From Prostheceraeus crozeri (taxonomy: Eukaryota; Platyhelminthes; Polycladida; Euryleptidae), in the NCBI GenBank assembly GCA_907163375.1, contig CAJQUW010007812.1, forward strand, positions 62,001-126,000: a stretch of 64,000 nt of DNA, in the 5' to 3' direction. Below the pieces are notes generated by a model. The model searched no databases, was not told the origin of the DNA, and was given only the letters and a program-made list of their open reading frames with translations. Below, piece by piece: positions 61,386-64,000 of this stretch (positions are counted from its first letter, which is position 1; every line of letters begins with the position of its first letter). The position numbers were made by a program, and so were the translations under genes.

Positions 61386-63697
61386 TTCGGGTGGGATTCC
61401 TTGACCATATATTATTGTTGCATTCTGCGAGATGCATCACAGTTCCGTTGTTGTGACTCGTGCGCTCAAAACTCACATTGGTTGATATGCTGGAATTCCG
61501 TCGCGTCGCTTGCCCTCCCCCATCCTAATTGATAAGAAGTCTACCAAAAATGAACCACGAACAGACAAGCCCGAGGGAAACGCGGGACGTGTTCGTTGTG
61601 GATGCAACTTCCAGCACTGTAAAATACTAAAATTTTATGCAGCAAACCAAAACTTCATTGTCATTATTCAAATTTTCCTTCAATTTACTATGATCATACA
61701 ATTATCATGGAAAAGTCGTCTGATACAATCAAAGGTGTCCTAATAACGATAAAAGCTTTGTTCGCTTTCTCTGTTCTCTTTGTTCTGCTAAATTCATGAT
61801 TATGTTGGATAAAGTTAATTTCATGTTCCGTATGAAAAGACAGATCATGCTCAATGATGTAGAAATAAATGATTTCAAGTTTTATTGCGTAAGAAACTAA
61901 AGGAGTTGATCTAACCAAAATCTTGCAAATGAAACTCTGACAACTTGCTTTGAAGTATTCGAGATCTCGATTAGATGCTCTTTCAAGCAGAAACAGTCTT
62001 CTTTTGTCAGTTTGCATATCGGCTTTCCAGAAAGTTCAACTGGAAATGACAATTTCAAAATCAAAGGTTTTCTAACTTTCAGAAATATCGAAAACTTAGA
62101 GTTATCGCTTATTTCAGCCTAATGGCGAAAATGAAACAAAATTTATATACCGGCTCATGTTTGCTATCTGTCTTAATCTACTGTAAAATTACCAAGTCAC
62201 TTGCAACTGTTCGTCTTTCCGTAGAGACAATTTTAACTTCATTGCAAAATTAAAGGGTGGGTGGAATATAAAGAGGTTCTTAAACTTGGTAACATAATTT
62301 TGAAAGAAATGAGTTGTATTGTCTTCTGCTTATTGCTTATTTGTGGTTGTGATTCTGCCTTCTGTCGCATTTTTTGCTGTGGTGCTTTAAAATAAATCCT
62401 TTTAACGCGCTTTCGTTACTTTTTGCTTTGACGTATTTTCAAACTTTTCCTCAAACATTACCGACTTCAGGAAGGTCACATTGTGCAACCAATTTTGAAA
62501 GGTACTGTTTTCGAAGGTTTGAATTTTGAGCTTTCTGTGAACACTTTGTAAACACATTTGTCTAGATGATAACTTTCATCCAATTCGTCGATTTTCAACA
62601 TAAGTACAGCATTTTGCTAACATAAATCTAAAATTCATGTCATGATTATCAAGTATGTATACCACATAATATATATCGGCATTGTATGCATTTTTGATAA
62701 TTCAAATACTGTTAGCCTAATATTAACCTACTACTTATTAAAGATTTTGGTAGTTATGACACATTGCGTTATTTGCATCTTTTCCTAGTCATTTGAAAAC
62801 TTATGATATCTTCAAATCCTCGATCTTCTTTACAATTATAATTAAAAGAATTTAGATTTGAAGAATGCAATTTCACAAACATTGAAGCAGTCATTGCACT
62901 ACAGTCAACATAACTTATTACATTCTGCTTTAGACTCTTGCGCAAGACACCTTGCAAATAAGCTGCACAATTCTTGCAGGTTTGCGGGAGATCTTCTTCG
63001 TAAGATTTGTCACCAGATGTGTAAAAATAGCAAGCCATCTAAGCGAGGAATCTTTAACTCGAACTTCGCACTTGAATTATTGATAATGAGGTCAAATCTG
63101 AGTGTTTTGCCCGAACCTTTGCACTTCAACCGCATGATATGTGAAGAAGTCAACGCAAACTGCCATTACTTCATGAACAGAGAGGATTGAACTTTTATAA
63201 TTTCTTTTTTAAAATAATAAATTAATTAAAAAATATTAAAAAAGAATTGATTAAAATTACGAACTGCTCATCAGAAAATGAAATTGACTACAATTGTTTA
63301 TTACAGAAATTGCAGTTGCAATTAATTACAGCACTAGTCTGGCGGAGATAAGTCGCTTGAGTACATTAGTGTTTTATGATTGGTTCTCCGTCGCTATGTT
63401 TGACCTTGATTTCGCAGATACACACAGTGAAGAGGGTCTGTTAATCACTGACATATATCAAGTGATCTGATGCATTAGAATCTACGTAGCAAATCTTAAT
63501 AACAACAGTTTTGATACTAGAGGGCCTCTGCCTAGACCAACAAACTTGAATAAAAATGAAACTAAAGATGAAACCAGAAAAGGAAAGGATACTCATTTCA
63601 TTCACGCTTATAGCATGTGGGTAAGGGCATGTGGATCAGATGGCTCGTAGGTCAACGGCCGTGTGGATCACATGGACAGTGGCTTAGAGCATGTATT
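61386..63697. other. no gene recognised
   Basis: Frames at 61694-62017 (minus) and 62858-63190 (plus) are open for about 110 codons each but show no motif I know and overlap opposing frames. No other feature is supported. Confidence 0.35.
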
Positions 63698-63948
63698 AGG
63701 TAGAGTCGCAACTCAGCATTAGTCAAATCCCCAATGTGTATGCAGCTTCGATTTTGTTAAATGAACTCGAGTTGAGACCCAGTCAGTACCAAATGTGAGA
63801 TAAGCAAATTTCTGCAGTTTTGAAAAAATTACCATGGAATTGACTGATCATGACAGCAACACAGACGGAATAATATCATAAATAGCAAATCCTCCGTGTC
63901 ATGACATCCTTGGAGAGGTTAAGCTTGTTCAATTAGCAATTCGATGGG
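63698..63948 (+). repeat. dispersed repeat, copy 2
   Basis: Second copy of 2237-2485 in the same orientation. It shares CCCAATGTGTATGCAGC, ATGAACTCGAGTTGA, GACTGATCATGAC and AATTAGCAATTCG. Confidence 0.75.
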
Positions 63949-64000
63949 TTACTGTTAAATTAATTCATTAATTAAATTAATTCGTTGTTACTGTTATGCT

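Noticed and set aside
61694-63190. Frames of about 110 codons near the right edge
   Set aside because: They are AT-rich, without motifs, and overlapped by opposing frames; chance is likely.
1-64000. CRISPR array, bacterial operon or phage
   Set aside because: No repeat-spacer array was seen. The TSDs, TATA and polyadenylation signals and element families are eukaryotic; phage-like genes belong to Polintons.

Overview
This window looks like intergenic, transposon-rich DNA from an invertebrate animal. It is moderately AT-rich. It holds Polintons, hAT elements, a Chapaev element, a Penelope-like element and Tc1/mariner elements, but no clearly recognisable host gene apart from one possible terminal exon near the left edge. 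The species cannot be told from the sequence.

Layout. 1-3.95 kb: host-like DNA with a small hAT element (588-1297), a candidate host exon (2467-2550, minus) and two dispersed repeats that recur near 56.8 and 63.7 kb. 3.96-26.8 kb: the left part of a very AT-rich, adintovirus-like Polinton (here called B2), split by a second, unrelated and less AT-rich Polinton (A, 6608-26318). 26.8-27.6 kb: remnants of a hAT/ZMYM-like gene and of a helix-turn-helix transposase. 28.0-48.6 kb: a Chapaev-type DNA transposon whose protein begins with a RAG1-like zinc-binding region. Into its gene has jumped a nearly full-length sister of B2 (element B, 29274-46424), with matching ends and a perfect 6-bp target duplication. 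49.0-52.0 kb: a decayed Penelope-like element interrupted by a Tc1/mariner-like element. 52.9-64 kb: a LINE scrap, a hAT MITE, a Chapaev-like MITE, a Tc1/mariner transposase gene, a striking palindrome, and otherwise featureless DNA.

How the genes fit together. Both Polintons carry a virus-like set: protein-primed type B polymerase, retroviral-type integrase, A32-like packaging ATPase, adenain-like protease, a double-jelly-roll major capsid candidate, minor capsid candidates and small membrane-active or basic proteins. Their sequences, gene order and base composition differ strongly, so they are distant lineages. A adds an unusual control block: a TATA-binding-protein-like gene beside two PC4-like genes, plus a membrane RING-like protein. 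B adds a sliding-clamp-like gene, a tail-fibre-like coiled coil and a phospholipase A2-like domain joined to the integrase. B is also dotted with GC-rich three-base-loop hairpins at gene ends and inside reading frames. All Polinton copies are treated here as fossils: A looks nearly whole with about three breaks, B nearly whole with about seven, and B2 is partial.
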